NCBI GenBank assembly: GCA_023853785.1
Contig: JAJIRX010000259.1
Coordinates: 1-43,431 of the forward strand
Length of the DNA: 43,431 bases
Source of the DNA: Psilocybe azurescens
Taxonomy: Eukaryota; Basidiomycota; Agaricomycetes; Agaricales; Agrocybaceae
Direction of reading: 5' to 3'
Part shown: positions 33,084-43,431 of the stretch, piece by piece
Layout of the letters: each line of letters starts with the position of its first letter
Position numbering within the stretch: the first letter of the stretch is position 1
Made by a program: the position numbers and the translations under genes
The notes under the pieces: generated by a model
Told to the model about the DNA's origin: nothing
Databases searched by the model: none
What the model saw: the letters and a program-made list of their open reading frames with translations, nothing else

Positions 33084-35698
33084 ATGTTCCAAAATTCAAG
33101 CCATTTCTCGATAGATAGATCAACGTTCATCGCCGAGCACCACCAGCACCATCATGCTCCATCGTCCGAAGGTATGTGGCCCCCTCGGTCTCTATCGAGT
33201 ATTCTCAAATACAATCGATGGATGAGTATAGCCATGAAACGATTGCTGGAGGCGTCATCTCTCTGCGCACTCCATAACTCAGGCGACCGATTCGACCCTC
33301 CCAAATGCCATCCGAACACCCGTACCACCGTCCTTCGGAAGCTCATGGATTGGTTTATTGGGGAGTTTGGATGGGATAACTTCGTACTTTGGCTCTATGG
33401 ACCGGCAGGCGCAGGAAAATCGGCCATCGCCCAGACCTTCGCAGAACGATGCGCGGCAAATAATGGCCTTCTCGCTAGTTTCTTTTTCTCTAGGTCAGAT
33501 CTCAGGCGAAACAACATAAAGGCTTTGGTGGCGACGTTGGCTTATCAATTATGGTTACACATTCATGAATCTCGGCCAATAGTCGAAGCAGCGGTCGACA
33601 ACAATCCGGGTATCTTTCAGCTCGATTTCAATACTCAATTTGGCACATTGTTCCTCGATCCTCTTCTTCAGCTTTCCAGCGCCGGGCGCTTCACATCTGG
33701 GACACCGTTTCCCAACCTAATCATCATCGATGGTCTCGACGAATGCAATGGAGCGGATGTCCAGAACACCATTTTAAACACCATCTCGAATGCACTCCAG
33801 CGTCATCGGTCGGCTTTCCCCTTCAGATTTCTCGTTGCCAGTCGACCAGAGTATCATCTCACCACATCATTTTCTGTCCGCCCTCTCCGCAGTCTGACTT
33901 TTTGTCTTGCACTCGACGACACATACAAACCAGACAAGGATATCAGGCTATATATGATAGACTCATTTTGTGATATACGAAAGACTCACATCATGCGTGA
34001 CCATCTTCCGGATTCATGGCCATCGGAGGAAGACATCGCAAAATTGGTCGCAAAATCGTCAGGTCAATTCATCTACGCAGCCACGATCATCAGATATGTA
34101 TCCTCTCCTAGACATAATCCACGCGATCGTCTCAAAGTCATTCAAGGCCTCCTTCCCGTTAAAGATGATAGGCCATATGCTCAACTGGATGCGCTATATA
34201 TCAATATCCTTTCTGAGGTGGAAGATGTCGAAACAGTCTTGCGAATTCTAGGGGTGGCTTTTGTATTGACTCTTATTATGGGCTATGACCCACTGGGAGT
34301 CAATGAACTGGAACAATTTATGCAACTTACCCCGGGCACTGTTCAGCTCCTCCTCATTGACTTATTGTCGGTCGTGAATGCCTCGAATAATGACAAGCCC
34401 ATTAAGTTTCTTCATGCCTCATTCAGTGACTTCCTCATTGATCCATCGCGGTCTGGTCTATTTTTCATTGATCCCAGTAAAATGCATGAGGAAGCTGCCT
34501 ATTTCTTTATGTCTGCCATTGAATGTAAGCATTAATTGCTCTTTACAAATTTATTTCTGATCTTCGGTTTATTTCTTATATAGCGCTTGACCTGGCAACA
34601 CCTTTGCTATATCTTGCATACCAGTCACTCTTGAAACACCTTCGGCTCGCAGGGCCTCTGCATGACAACACCACTCTTCGGGAGAAGATTTTCAATGTGC
34701 CCTATATTCAACACTGGACAACTTATATGCTCAAATTAATGGATGACCATTTTGATGGGTTCAACCCCTTGAGTCATGATCCTGGAATGTTTTTAGAATT
34801 TCTGCAAACATCAGTATGTCTACATGTTTTAAAGATACCAGAATCAATGTATTTTAATTCTGAATCTAGGAATTTAACCAAACAGAAGAGCTCTATCTCC
34901 ACCATCGTGGTATCTTGGATTGCAAATTACGCAATGACCTGGCATTTATTCCCATGAACCCTTGTCTGGCTTTTTGGAGTGCCATCTGTGCTGGTGGGAT
35001 ACTTGAATCCAATGGAGTGTTCTCTTTTGAGACAATTTGCTATCTGTCAGACTTATTGGCAAATGACCTCTTGGCTTCTGTTCCCAGCTCCCTCTTTTGT
35101 CCATTATTCAATCAAATTGAGGTGGACAGTGAGCAGCCGCGACCTGCATGGTACAGGTATTATTACATAACTGGTACCCCGTATCTACAGATGGTGAGGG
35201 AATTTCTGAACGATCCGTCACGGGCAGGACCACACACTGTAAATCAATCAATGTATACTACAGCTGCAGTGGTTGTGGTGAAGTTTGCGGTCAGGGCTTG
35301 GAATGAGACAAAGTTCACTTTGCACAAACAGTGGAACTTCATCTGGGATGCTTTTGCATTCATGTTGTCACAGGCTGGGTACTCAGCTGAGCTGGTCAAT
35401 ATGCTCAGCAAAAAATCTTACCTTCAATCTGGCTAAACCGGGACACAATATATGCCATCGGGTACAGACCTTGTTTGGAGCAGTCTGCAACTATTTGCTG
35501 AAATTCAACAGGTCAAGTCCTTCACCATTCAAAATCATCATCAATGGGACAGAATGTTCAAGTGACTATGTTGTTGATTGTTTCACAGCTAAAGATTTAG
35601 ATGATTGTTCAAATTGGCTAAATACAAGGCAAGCTTTTTATGTTGATGAATCCATTCTTCCAAGCAATGAGGATACACAGGGGCCCACCAGACAATAG
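33084..35698 (+). CDS. NACHT-domain STAND NTPase with unusual C-terminal module (one frameshift)
   Basis: Start ATG 33084 (context CACCATG). Exons: 33084-34524, 34584-34813 and 34870-35698. Exon 1 holds the NACHT domain: Walker A GPAGAGKS (residues 106-113), Walker B LIIIDGLDE (212-220) and ASRPE (252-256), then a winged-helix-like part ending FLHASFSDFLIDPSRSGLF. Exon 2 continues from SLDLATPLLYLAYQ, and exon 3 with FNQTEELYLHHRGILDCK. The C-terminal ~190 residues contain no WD40, TPR or ankyrin repeats and recur alone at two other sites. In a run of A at 35407-35412 the frame shifts by one; the old frame stops at 35436, and the other runs to TAG 35696-35698. NACHT STAND proteins in fungi act in non-self recognition and regulated cell death, probably by nucleotide-driven oligomerisation in the cytosol. 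Confidence 0.82.
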
Positions 35699-36096
35699 TG
35701 GTTACCCATGTGGGAACACATAGTTTGGCTGTACACACATATTTTGAGGGTGCTGTTGCATTAACATGAAAGGAAATAGAGAAGCATAGATACTAAAATG
35801 TCCCACAATATGATGAAAGTAATAATAATATTCAATTGCTCCAAGACCAGCCAAGTCATTGAGACCATATGTTTGGGATAGATGTTGACTCCAAAAGCTA
35901 AAGAGTAGCCTCTGTTTTAATTGCCTGATTCACATATACACAACTGTAGATTTATTTCCATGAAGCATTAACCTCAAATCGGTGATCACCATTCAGACCA
36001 AAGTCTGGTGTGCTCTGTGCTCTCTTTTTCTCTTCTCTTCAAAGCTGCCTTAGGGTTACTTATATTGCATGTACAACTATTCAACGAATGAAACAA
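35699..36096 (+). repeat. 3' flank of the NACHT gene, shared with 17305-17714
   Basis: Runs in parallel with the flank of module copy 1 until AATGAAACAA at 36087-36096, where an LTR begins. Confidence 0.8.
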
Positions 36097-37074
36097 TGTG
36101 GAGTAGAATGACATTCTGAGACCAGATTCTGTTGATCTGAGCACAGCTGCACCCAGAATAATGAATAAGCAAGATGATCTGGAAAAACAATGTATTACTA
36201 AAACAAGGAATGCCAAAGTATTAGTGAAGCAAGGCAGAGTATCTTTAAGTACATTAAGTACATGGAATATACTTAAGCACCTGCGCTTCATTAATCTAAG
36301 AAAAATAACATAGAAAGAAATAAAATAAGCAATAGCACATAGTAGTAGAAAAGATATATAAACCATAGAAAAATAGCTCTGGACTCCCCAGTGAAATTTA
36401 GCATCTAATTTGACAGTCTTCTTGTGTGAAGAACATTGCCTATAGCTCGACAACTAATTGAACTAGTTGTTTATTATGCTCATGCTCATCTTGTTCAATT
36501 GTATTGAAATATAGTTGTATTGCTACTGTTACAACTTCAGGCTTATATTCATGTGCATGGATAAAGCCAACAGTCAAGTAGTCAAGAACAGCAAGTTCCA
36601 AGTGGTATTGAGTAAGAGGAGATTAGATTCTCAAGAACTAGCTATAGAATAATAGCAGTGTCTACTGGCTATTTAAGCATTTTGAGTATCTATAATTATA
36701 GTACAATATGAGTCCAAGTATGAGTCAGAGCATAGGATGAGTCGCAGTAGTGCTGTTGAAGTGAGTCAGAGTGTGAGTCAGAATGAGAAGTGAGTCATAA
36801 TGGTATTGATAATGTGAGTCAGAGTAGAATGAGTCAAATATATGATCACATGATATTGTCCATCATGTGATAAGAAGCTTTTATATACAAAAATGAAGAA
36901 AATGAAAAGAAATAGAAATAGAGCAAAGAAAACAAGGTGTCCATAACAGCTACACTGTCTAGCTGTACAACTATTGCAGTAACATTTAAATTCTAAAACC
37001 TCTCTAGGTGACTAACAGAGTTAGCTGCTGTTGTGAGACTCAGTCTCTGTCTCAAACTGCATATTGTCATCACA
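36097..37074 (+). mobile_element. Putative 5' LTR of a Ty3-like retrotransposon
   Basis: The segment begins TGTG (36097-36100) and ends CACA (37071-37074), with interior TGAGTCA sites (36721-36836), a TATA-like TTTTATATACAAAA (about 36877-36890), and immediately afterwards a primer-binding-site-like TGGAGCCCACCATGAG. The insertion point is visible because the homologous flank at 17712 lacks this DNA. The length of 978 bases is plausible. A matching 3' LTR is not present in the window, so this is an inference from end motifs, position and the Gag that follows. Confidence 0.55.
36721..36836. promoter_or_regulatory. Cluster of six TGAGTCA sites in LTR
   Basis: Perfect TGAGTCA at 36721, 36762, 36774, 36791, 36815 and 36830 (first base of each), plus TGAGTCG at 36738. 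TGAGTCA is the binding site of Gcn4/CPC1/AP-1 bZIP factors. The cluster lies about 45-160 bases upstream of the TATA-like sequence, as an enhancer would in a U3 region. Confidence 0.6.
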
Positions 37075-37075
37075 A

Positions 37076-37091
37076 CTGGAGCCCACCATGA
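37076..37091 (+). other. Primer-binding-site-like sequence
   Basis: TGGAGCCCACCATGAG starts two bases after the LTR end. TGG plus a tRNA-3'-end complement is the usual form of a Ty3 minus-strand primer site; the matching tRNA was not determined. Confidence 0.4.
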
Positions 37092-37497
37092 GGGAGTTCT
37101 AGAATTTTATATTTAATTGCAAAATAAAATAAAATTGAAAACTGTCTGCAAAGGTTCTAGGAGAAAAGAGCCTAAGAAAAAATCACAGCAGAGAGGTCTT
37201 TACCCTCACCCATGTATTCCAGGTGGAGTTTGGTGACTCTTTTTTGCAGGTGTCCCAGCTATTTAGAGGTGGAGACTCCACATGGAGTCCAGCTGGAATC
37301 CACTCATCCTCCATGTGGACTCCATGTGGAACTTCATCTGAGTCTCACATCCTCCACATGGATTCCATGTGGATTTTACTTATGAAGCATGTATATCAGC
37401 ATTAATACACTATTTCATGGTCAGTTTCAAATGGACTCCAGGTGGAGGAAGATCCCCAGATTTTATTTATATTTTATTATAATGTAAAAAAAAGCAC

Positions 37498-37572
37498 AAA
37501 CAGGAATTGAACTTGAGCATCTGAGAAGGCCACATGCTGACATTAAACCAATTAAGCTATATAGCCTTTGTA
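37498..37572 (-). ncRNA. tRNA-like sequence, degenerate
   Basis: On the minus strand, GGCTATATAGCTTAATTGG resembles a tRNA 5' end with an A box, AAGTTCAATTCCTG resembles a B box and T arm, and a run of eight T (a Pol III terminator) follows. A CTTCTCAG anticodon-loop-like segment lies between. Stems pair poorly, so this is a relic or a tRNA-derived SINE head rather than a working tRNA. Confidence 0.35.
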
Positions 37573-38108
37573 ATTGATCAAAATTTGATGGACTACATAC
37601 CAATATGGCTATTTACTTGGCATTTCTTGGCAAGTGACAAATAACATCACATATGTGACTTGTTGATGCCATGTTGGTCTGTTTATTATTCCCACCACCC
37701 CACCTCTTCCTCTGACCACCACCACCCTGCTGCCGGCTGTCATGTGTGCCCCCACCTCACTGTTGTTGGTCGGAGCCAGGCCCATGCCAACCCAACCCAA
37801 CACACATCACATCACGATGAACCAAGACCGACAGAGCAAATGGACACCTGCAAATGAAGGGAGGTAAGTACAGAACAAGGCAGAACAAGGCAGGTGGGGA
37901 ATGAGGAACAAGATGAGGTGAGGTGAATGCAGAACAAGGTCGTGACCCCAGGTAAGTCACAAATTCCACATGCCGCTGCCATTAACAGCTCCCCCTCTTT
38001 TATATATAGGCCGACGATGACAACAACAATGGGTACAACAGGATGCGGGACACATACAGACAACAACAGCAACACATACACAGACCATAACAACAACACT
38101 ACAACAGC

Positions 38109-38352
<244 letters not shown>

Positions 38353-39423
38353 CATATGACAGACGCAGCAGACATGACAACATAACAGACAGACATGCCA
38401 GATGTGTATGGCCACCACAATGACAACAACATGTACAGAGGAGCTATGAGCAACATGGCCATTCTCTCACCCCTTTTTTCTTTTTTGTCTCATTTTCTCA
38501 TTTTTTTTTATGTTCATGTGCTTCTATATTTATTTGAGCCAACTATGTACCCTCTTGCCTACTTTTTTTGTCTGTTTCATATGTTTTTCTTTTATTTCTT
38601 TTGTTTTATATTTTATATATTTCTTTTTTATGTTTTAGTGGTGATGGACTTTACTAGTAGATAATAATGTGTTATATAGTTTTTAATATATTATATATAC
38701 ATTCTTGCATGAATTTACTCTAAGAAAATACATTTCAGTTTAAATCTGGCTATAGCTGGACTTTGTGAAATTCAATAAGTCTGCTCTCCAATTGCCTAAG
38801 CTGGAATATTGTTACCCAGGTATGGAGTCCAGGTGGATTCTAATTAAACTCCACCTACCAAAGATAATTTTCTGAACACTTGCATGTGTTCCAGATGGTG
38901 TACCTGGGTGGAGGTAAAGTACACACAGCAGACTCAATCCAAGAATGATTCTGGACTGGAAAATGGACCAGTTGGTAAATCCTGCAAACATAGAAGACTT
39001 ATTTAGACCAAGACTCAGACTGGCAGTCTGGACCCAACAAAGACAAAGATCAGTAGGAGATGCATCACTCAAAGAGGAAGGGTTTGAAAATATACAACCC
39101 ATATGTTTGTTCTAAATACCCAACCCAGACAGACTGAGAACACCATCACAAGTCCTGGATGAAATTTCAGGAATAGAGTCACCCTCTACTGCTACTCTGG
39201 TTGTGGTAACAACTGGAAAAGCACTTTGCATGCCCAATAGCACATAAACAAATGCTCCAAAATTTGACAGAGATGATGAAAAACTGAACTGATTCCTGAA
39301 ACACATTGAGAATTGACTGTGTGCAAATTAACAGACAAACAAACAATAGAAGTGGCAATCAGCTGTGTCAAAAGTAGAAAAAAAACAAGGCTGGTGGAAA
39401 AATAGACCAGCCTACAAGACAAA

Positions 39424-39764
39424 ATTGGAAAAAGCTTAAAGAAGAATTATACAAGATGTACCCTAGGGCAGAAGAATTCACAATCAATGTCCTGAATGCC
39501 TTGATTGCAAGCAAGTTAAAAACTGATTAAAGACTAGTTTGAACTTGGTGCCTACTACAGAGAATTTACAGGTATTACAGATTATATGGCATGAGACCCC
39601 AAAAGGTAGTTAATAACCAAGGAGAATTGTTCCTACAGGGATTGCAACTCAGGTTCCAAGAAGAAATTGATGCACAACTACAAATTAAGGAGCCAGATCA
39701 TGCACTTAAAGACTGTTGGAATCTGGGAATCAAATGGCTCAATTCCTATGATTCTGTGCACTGA
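39424..39764 (+). pseudogene. gag: Ty3-like Gag capsid region, broken
   Basis: The frame starting near 39424 reads WKKLKEELYKMYPRAEE, then with stops through TWCLLQRIYRYYRLYG, and GELFLQGLQLRFQEEIDAQL, QIKEPDHALKDCW. These are the blocks of the capsid domain of Agaricomycete Ty3-like Gag. An earlier piece (about 39255-39300, DDEKLN.FLKHIE) belongs to the same domain. Several in-frame stops show decay. Confidence 0.65.
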
Positions 39765-39878
39765 ATGTGCTGCCACAAGTATGTAGAATTTTATATAAAC
39801 TGAATTCTCTGTTACAGACTAAATTTAGCTAGTATAGATTGTATTTACAGTATATAAATAAAGTGTTTACATTATTGC

Positions 39879-40535
39879 ATGCTACATGTTTACCTCCCAA
39901 TCTCACAGTTTTTAGCTGATTGCTTTGGTCTTTTCAACAAGGTCATGGAGTCTGAAGAAAGTATATCAAGCAGGGGTAGAAATTGCCTCCTGCCTGAACA
40001 TAATGAAAAGATCCTGGAAAATGATCAGTCCAGGAGCACAAGAACAACAGGAGCATCAGCGTCCACCTTGGCCAGGCCTCAAGAACAAACTGTACAACAA
40101 AACACATTTGACATGACAAAATTCTCAGAGCTTGTCTCAGCCAACAAAGAACAAGCTCTTCAAATCCTTACTTTAATGAGTGCCATGGTTAACAAGGCAC
40201 CAGAGTGCAAACACTTCCAAGAATCAGCTGTTAACAAGCCACAGAATACTGAATGTATTTTCTGTGGAGACCCCAACCACTTTCATAATGAGTGCCCTAA
40301 AGTGGCAAAATATACTGGGAAGGGACTGTGTAAAAGAGATGATAGCAAGTGGTTGGTGCTACCCAATGGAAGACAGGTGCCACAATATACAGATGGAAAA
40401 ACTTTGAAGGAGAAGCTGGACAACTGGTACAAGGCTAATCTGAAGCCAAGTGCCAACATATTAGCTACTATCCAGGAGGTCTCCACCTTGCACATGAAGG
40501 TTGATGCCAAACTGCAGCCATGCACACACATATAG
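39879..40535 (+). CDS. gag: Ty3-like Gag C-terminal part with CCHC zinc knuckle
   Basis: An open frame of 218 residues. Residues 126-139 (CIFCGDPNHFHNEC, 40254-40295) form a perfect CX2CX4HX4C zinc knuckle, the nucleocapsid RNA-binding motif. It is followed by LPNGRQVPQY and a TLKEKLDNWYKANL block, usual after the knuckle in fungal Ty3 elements. The first ~25 residues are probably not native. The capsid part upstream is broken, so the whole Gag is not functional. Confidence 0.8.
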   Translation: MLHVYLPISQFLADCFGLFNKVMESEESISSRGRNCLLPEHNEKILENDQSRSTRTTGASASTLARPQEQTVQQNTFDMTKFSELVSANKEQALQILTLMSAMVNKAPECKHFQESAVNKPQNTECIFCGDPNHFHNECPKVAKYTGKGLCKRDDSKWLVLPNGRQVPQYTDGKTLKEKLDNWYKANLKPSANILATIQEVSTLHMKVDAKLQPCTHI

Positions 40536-41058
40536 GAAGTTGAGGAAGAGAACACTGAAAATATTCCCTTCAGTAAAATAGAGAATCTGCAAATTTTGGA
40601 AGTGCTCATAGTACAGGCACAAAAGGGAGCCAAGGAGAAAAAGAACAGCTAAGAAGGCTGCAGACATAAAGCACAACTAAGCAGGCAACCAAAGCACAGA
40701 ATAAGACAGTAGCAGCTGGCAGAGTTCAGAATACAACACAGAAAAGGAACAAAGTCTGCTGGGGACCAAGAACACCAAGATGGTACACACACCAGTAGAG
40801 GTTAGGGTGCCTGATGAGATGGTCCCAGAATCTGTAAACCATCCTCAATACAAGTACGTCTCCCCTGCAGAAGATGTGAAGGCAACAAAAGAAGTGGTAA
40901 ACCCCTGCCTTGACTGCATGGTGTTGCTGTCCCTTAGACAGCTGTTGGCAGTGGCTCCAAATGTGCAAAAATCCTTTAAGACCTTCATCATCATCTGCAG
41001 AGTTGCTAGCCATGCCCTTTTTAAAATAAAACCCTAAGAAGTTGCCTCATTCTATAAT
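40536..41058 (+). pseudogene. Gag-protease linker, decayed
   Basis: The charged linker between Gag and protease, with stops. 40780-41035 is open and reads VNPCLDCMVLLSLRQLLAVAPNVQKSF near 40895-40975, then stops before the protease block. Confidence 0.45.
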
Positions 41059-41578
41059 GTGCTACCTCCTACATTAGACAATGTAATAGTCACCAATCAC
41101 TATGAATCCTTGAGGTTCATTGATGTATTGATTGATGGAACCGTGTCTGTGGAAGCTGTCATTGACAGTGGCTCACAAATCATTGGCTTGAGCAGGGAGA
41201 TATGGGAGCAAACCTCTGCTGCTAAAACAGGATCAGCTGGTTTGGCTGATTTGGCTGGAATCAGCCAACCAGTCTAAGGACACATTCCTGGGCCTGCTGC
41301 AACATAAGAAATTAGTTATCAGCAGCTCAACTTTCTTTGTGCAAGTACAGGTGCTGGAAAATGTCTCATACAATATACTCTTAGGCTTACCCTTCTTTAT
41401 GCTTACTGAGGCCATGATTCAGCACCATTCCAATAACAAAGCCTCTATGGTGCTACAAGATCTGAATGCTGGCACCACAATCAAGATAAACACAAAGCCT
41501 CAAATCCAAGAAGTGCTCAGAGCACTAAATACAATAGGAGTAAATGGTTCAGTTAAGCAAAACAGTAGTGAGGACTGA
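41059..41578 (+). pseudogene. Ty3-like aspartic protease region, broken
   Basis: LRFIDVLIDGTVSVEAVIDS then GSQIIGLS (about 41110-41195) is the active-site region of a retrotransposon pepsin-like protease; the catalytic D-S-G codons are near 41164-41172. A stop at 41275 interrupts; the second open frame (41339-41578) has VSYNILLGLPFFMLTEA, the flap/second-half block ILGLPF. No reverse transcriptase, RNase H or integrase follows: sequence runs to the foldback element at 41746. Confidence 0.7.
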
Positions 41579-41745
41579 GGTGTTGGAACCTTTACCAATC
41601 AGAATGAACTGTTTTCCAAATTTCAAATTGTTTTTGATAAGATAAAAAGGCTGCTGGGTGAATTAATACCTGTCCAATGCTTCACATTGAAAGGGTGTAA
41701 ACCATTCTGAGCTTACAATTCATAGTGAAACACAGAGGCCCTTAT

Positions 41746-42817
41746 TTTCTGTACTTATCACTGCCCCAGTTTTGTTTGAGGATTCCTCAGACCCATGGAA
41801 TCCTCAAGAAATATTGAAGGAATCTGCTGACAATTAAGGGAGCTCTGAGGAATCTCTGAGGAATCTGGTGGATCCTTGAGGAATTGGTGAGGAATCTGCA
41901 AGAATCTAATAAATTTGCAAAGTACTATCATTTGACATATAAAGTAGAAATTTTATTTATTTACATAGAAAGTTATGTTTAAACAATTGAAACTATCTTC
42001 ACTCTTCTTCATCCATATCAGCATATCCATCTTCTGATGCTTTCTTTGGGCATTTTGTAGAACATGGTTGGTATGGATAAATAACATTGTGTGGATAAAC
42101 CAATTGAAGTTGCTTGGTGTTAAACATTTAAGAATTGAATTGTATCCACCAAGCCAAGAGTTGAGTTGTTCACATGCCTTACAATCAAATTAGTACATTT
42201 ATAATTCTGAATTAAAAGACTTACTTGGGTATTGAATGCCTTCTTAAAGGGATCTAGTGCTAAAATAATTGTACAGGCAATCAGTGAGAATGAGGGAATC
42301 CTTAAGGAAAGACTGGGGGAGTGAAAGTCCTCCTTTAAGCAGGCATTCAATACCCAAGTAAGTCTTTTAATTCAGAATTATAAATGTACTAATTTGATTG
42401 TAAGGCATGTGAACAACTCAACTCCTGGCTTGGTGGATACAATTCTTAAATGTTTAACACCGCAACTTCAATTGGTTTATCCACACAATGTTATTTATCC
42501 ATACCAACCATGTTCTACAAAATGCCCAAAAGAAAGCATCAGAAGATGGATATGCTGATATGGATGAAGAAGAGTGAAGATAGTTTCAATTGTTTAAACA
42601 TAACTTTCTATGTAAATAAATAAAATTTCTACTTTATATGTCAAAGGACAGTATTTGGCAAATTTATTAGATTCCTTGCAGATTCCTCAAGGATCCACCG
42701 GATTCCTCAGAGATTCCTCACTGATTCTTTATTGTTAGCAGATTCCTTCAATATTCCTTGAAGATTTCATAGGTCTGAGGAATCCTCAAGAAAACTGGGG
42801 AGCAATAAGTACAGAAA
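41746..42817. mobile_element. Foldback element: ~1.07-kb near-perfect inverted repeat
   Basis: The left arm (41746 to about 42245) and right arm (about 42325-42817) are reverse complements with a ~75-base spacer. The ends are TTTCTGTACTTAT and ATAAGTACAGAAA. Outer arm segments carry repeated TGAGGAATC/GATTCCTCA words. The inner segments are AT-rich. On the minus strand the left arm can be read as the end of a protein with an acidic tail (DEEE), possibly a captured gene end. The right arm has small indels relative to the left (for example the doubling in CCCAAAAGAAAGC). No transposase gene. A target-site duplication is not clear. Confidence 0.85.
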
Positions 42818-43431
42818 TTGAGGCACACAGTGGCCAGCCACAATCTGCATGGTACCACTGTTACATAACTGGTACCCCATATCTATGGACAATAAGGAGT
42901 TTTTAAATGATCCATCACAAGTAGGACTGTAGGCTGTAGATCAATCAATGTATACTATGGCTGCAGTGTTCATGGTGGAGAATGTGGTCAGGGTTTGGGG
43001 TAGAACAAAGTACACTTTGAGCAAACAGTGGGACATCATTTGGGATGCTTTTCCATTCATGTTGTCAAAGGCCAGGTACTCGGCCGAGCTAGTCAATAAG
43101 CTTGGCAAACAGAACCTTACCTTCAATCTAGGATGACCACATTCCAACAGGTGCCATCAGGTACAGACCTTGTTTGGAGCAGTACACCTATTTTGTTGAA
43201 ATTCAGTGGGTCAATTCCTTCACCATTCAAAATTATCATCAACTGGAGAGGATATCCAATTCTCTCGAGTGGCTATATTAATTTGTTCACAGCCAAAGAC
43301 TTAGAAGGTAATTGGAATTGTATCCCATTGTGATGTATTTACATCGATGAATCCATTCTTTCAAGCAACGCAGATGTCCAGGAGCCTGCCAGGCAAAAGT
43401 GATCAGCCATATGGGAACACATAGCTTGGGT
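42818..43431 (+). pseudogene. NACHT-protein C-terminal module, copy 3 (broken, runs off window)
   Basis: Begins AATTGAGG..ACAGTG, matching 35114 of the NACHT gene, directly at the foldback end. Blocks TGTPYLW, EFLNDPSQVG, QSMYTMAAV, SKARYSAELVNKLG, QNLTFNL, TDLVWSS (another frame), SIPSPFKIII and ESIL occur in several frames with stops (after FNLG near 43133 and near 43331). The stop-codon region and the start of the shared 3' flank (GGGAACACATAGCTTGGG) are present at the right edge. Confidence 0.8.

Noticed and set aside
35986..36453. 155-codon minus-strand frame across the NACHT flank and LTR
   Set aside because: It crosses the LTR insertion boundary at 36097, so it cannot be an ancestral gene; no motif.
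42120..42350. 76-codon minus-strand frame inside the foldback element as a gene
   Set aside because: It crosses the hairpin spacer, and the other arm does not keep a matching start. At most it is a captured gene end.

Overview
The window looks like nuclear DNA of a filamentous basidiomycete, probably an Agaricomycete. It has short GT-AG introns of about 50-60 bases, NACHT/STAND and HNH proteins of basidiomycete type, Ty3-like Gag, and Penelope-like elements with hammerhead ribozymes. No family was checked by database search; all names come from motif recognition.

Layout. (1) 1-7690: two head-to-tail Penelope-like retroelements (PLE copies A and B). Their reverse transcriptases are frameshifted and no GIY-YIG endonuclease is visible. 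Each is followed by a structured ~735-bp repeat (pLTR), three in all; each pLTR carries a hammerhead ribozyme and a tRNA-like B box. (2) 7691-11755: inverted copy A of a duplicated unit holding a broken SEC61 alpha gene and a divergent, unrecognised gene X. The PLE array abuts SEC61 in mid-gene. (3) 12008-13565: an HNH-nuclease-like gene. (4) 14985-16712: a non-autonomous element with arrays of short TCC..GGA palindromes at both ends and a GC-rich minisatellite inside, followed by a copy of a NACHT C-terminal module (16722-17304). (5) 17715-20660, about 23190-26208 and 26480-31620: copies B, C and D of the SEC61/gene X unit, all decayed. Every one of the four SEC61 alpha copies has stops, frameshifts or truncation. 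(6) 33084-35698: a three-exon NACHT NTPase gene with one late frameshift. (7) 36097-41580: a decayed Ty3-like LTR retrotransposon with a Gcn4/AP-1-type site cluster in its LTR. A second TCC..GGA element (37213-38920) is nested in it. (8) 41746-42817: a 1.07-kb foldback element, then a third copy of the NACHT C-terminal module running off the right edge.

The region behaves like a repeat-rich, possibly subtelomeric graveyard. Segmental duplication has multiplied a SEC61/gene X pair and the tail of a NACHT gene, and retroelements have inserted around them. The plausible intact protein-coding genes are the HNH-like gene and, apart from one frameshift, the NACHT gene. The most unusual content is the ribozyme-bearing PLE array joined to a truncated SEC61 copy, and the family of non-autonomous elements with terminal palindrome arrays and satellite cores.
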